Shown here one piece after another: positions 62,339 to 64,000 of a DNA stretch of 64,000 nt. Origin of the DNA: Artemisia argyi (taxonomy: Eukaryota > Streptophyta > Magnoliopsida > Asterales > Asteraceae); assembly GCA_030686995.1 (NCBI GenBank), contig CM060680.1:83726259-83790258 (forward strand). Direction: 5' to 3'. The notes below the pieces were generated by a model. The model searched no databases and was not told the origin of the DNA. It saw nothing but the letters and a program-made list of their open reading frames with translations. Position 1 is the stretch's first letter, and the number at the start of each line of letters is the position of its first letter. The position numbers and the translations under genes are program-made.

Positions 62339-63044
62339 AATTTTTGTTATAATATTTGCAGGTTATAATTAATATTTATGAACCAATAAGGTTATTAAAG
62401 GCTGTCAAAAATTAATGTATTAGGGTTTTTATATATGAACCATATTACCTTATTAAAATAACGAAATCCCAAAATCATTCAATAAAAATAAGCCGCCATC
62501 ATCATCAGCAACAATCACACCGATTCTGCATTCTTAAGAATTCGAAAAAATTGTGAGTTTTTTTTCTATGCACAAACGTATGCTATTATGCATGCATAAA
62601 ATTGTACAGACTTCCATAACCGTTTTGGAGTTTTATCTCCAATATATATGAATGAGCAAGCTCTTAGACACTCTAATATGGTTGTGAGTGCAGGTTTCAA
62701 TATTATTTCTTACCCCCTTTTTATCCAGAATTATCATGAATATACAATTACGTACAACCTCAAGAATTTGTAACTGGTATGTAGCTATAATAATATGAAT
62801 ATTGGATACTTTCATATATCAACTTGGTGTGTGTAAGTGTATCTTCTTAAAAATATATTTTATGGTCATTATGCAAAAAGAAAAAAAAATAAGAATGTGC
62901 ATGAAATGGCAATATTATCTTATCAAATTCGCTGATTTGACGTATCTAGAATACATAAAAATCACCTCTCGGTAAGTATTTTGCTCTTCTTTGTTTAGCA
63001 TACTGTATTTCAATTTAGCACTAAGGCTTTTATTTTTTTAATAG

Positions 63045-63500
63045 GGATGGAGAATGGGGTGACGAATACATTTTGCAGGTAGCTGCTGACTTCGTACACA
63101 ACCTGATTACCTTTTAGAATATTTGCTCAAGTTGAAAGTCACACTTTTGTTTGATTTTTATGCATATGTTAACTGATAAAACTTGACTAATTATATGCCA
63201 CCTGCGTCTAACTTGTGTTTTATGTTTATTTTCAATTTCAAGTCATAATTGTTGTGCTAACATCAGATGAACAAGTTGCTGTAAATGATTATTTCCCCCA
63301 TGGGTGGATGATCATAAACAAGGTATCCTTTCAGGTCTTTAGATTTTGAATCTTACACAAACTTATTGTCGTCTTCTTTCTTTCATTTACATTTTTTTAG
63401 ATGCAGCTTTTCATCCTGTTCTATTTTTGTAGGTTTATTCTTGAGTTGTCTTGATGAGAACTATTATAACTTAATGCGCCCCAAAAGTAGCATTTCCAGT
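63045..63500 (+). pseudogene. OTU-like cysteine protease exon fragments
   Basis: Three exon-like pieces: 63045-63117 (DGEWGDEYILQVAADF after a TTTTTAATAG acceptor), about 63243-63324 (IIVVLTSDEQVAVNDYF... ending AAG|GTATCC) and about 63433-63500 (LFLSCLDENYYNLM after TTTTTGTAG). Their order matches the C-terminal half of plant OTU proteins, where WGD..LQAAAD, a hydrophobic strand with LTS, and FLS..EVHYN occur. OTU proteins remove ubiquitin. The catalytic His expected in the last block is replaced (ENYYN). The exon phases do not join cleanly. Probably a captured, inactive fragment; the family call is tentative. Confidence 0.4.
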
Positions 63501-64000
63501 ACTTGAGGTAATGCACTTTGTATCCAAAGGTTTTAACTATTCAATTTGGGTTACAGTTTGTTCCTAACAGGCCATATATTGACCTAATGTCTATTTTAAG
63601 TGCATGCAGACATATTGCTTTATTGAAAAGGATAAAAGTAAAATTTTAACACCATCTGATGTAAACATGTTTAACACATAAGTTTTTTAACAAAAAAAGA
63701 AACTCATGGGATGTTGAAAGCTTTTGAATTTCTCAGCAATGCACAGGTTTGTTAGTAGTACTTCGGCTCGATTTTGGTCAGCAGACATGCAATTGTTCAT
63801 GTCTCTAGACTTTTAGTTAGATTATGATTTGTTGCTAGCCTGATGCAATGTTTTCAATTTGTATATTTAAGGTATTTTTCTTTACCTACTTCGTATATGA
63901 TGTCTAAGAAATTATGAAACCAGTTCTCAAGGCCTACAATAAAGTAAGCCTGATGAATTATTCAATGGATTTATTTGTTTTAGCTAAAGTCTGCACTTAT

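Larger units (their letters stand above)
62048..64000 (+). mobile_element. Helitron 5' part, continuing beyond the window
   Basis: TCTCTACATTATATATAACAG at 62048, preceded by A, is a typical plant Helitron 5' start. Repeated CATGTCATCACAT-type words follow, as also seen near the 5' end of the Helitron at 47257-50988. A tRNA-like module lies antisense about 220-290 bp inside. OTU-like exon fragments lie 1.0-1.5 kb inside. The 3' end is outside the window. Confidence 0.65.

Overview
This is a transposon-packed stretch of an AT-rich eudicot nuclear genome. The non-autonomous retroelement ORF at 38128-39862 resembles, from memory and without any search, ORFs common in Asteraceae retroelements, so a member of that family is my best guess. 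There is no conventional intact host gene. Almost everything can be assigned to LTR retrotransposons, Helitrons and MITEs, with a few gene fragments and one small multi-exon gene that still reads through.

Layout. (1) 1-5348: 3' part of a plus-strand Ty3/gypsy-type element (gag-protease ORF, long non-coding 3' region, 3' LTR). A solo LTR of the same family, with a 5-bp target duplication, lies at 58930-60336. (2) 5349-7923: decayed gene-like sequence. (3) 7924-44536: a minus-strand Copia-type element that has gag but no pol, flanked by GTTTT duplications. Its 5' LTR is split by (4) 17258-43894, a minus-strand non-autonomous gypsy element flanked by TAACT duplications. That element's 3' LTR is split in turn by (5) 18495-35066, a gypsy element with gag-pro-pol flanked by GCACC duplications. 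The three nested insertions are ordered by their target duplications. The innermost element is rearranged: about 700 bp of the host LTR follow its left LTR, as if a solo-LTR allele had recombined with an intact one.

(6) 44542-64000 is Helitron and MITE territory. Three minus-strand Helitron 3' ends (CTAG plus hairpin) lie at 47257, 55031 and 58519, and a plus-strand Helitron 5' end lies at 62048. Among them are an RWP-RK domain fragment (45790-45975), a four-exon RPA-like/DUF223 gene whose splice sites and frame are all intact (51518-52531), unidentified captured exons (60424-60752), OTU-like exon fragments (63045-63500) and three MITEs.

The most unusual signals are small structures inside the repeats. 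There are clusters of the palindromic word TGACGGCGTCA directly upstream of the TATA box in one LTR family. GC-rich palindromic modules recur in the Copia LTRs and gag. A 24-nt LTR-terminal hairpin (8+8+8) shows a compensatory base-pair change in a third LTR-like sequence. tRNA-like Pol III modules lie antisense in the gypsy LTRs and near two Helitron 5' ends. All calls come from reading the sequence; no database search was possible.
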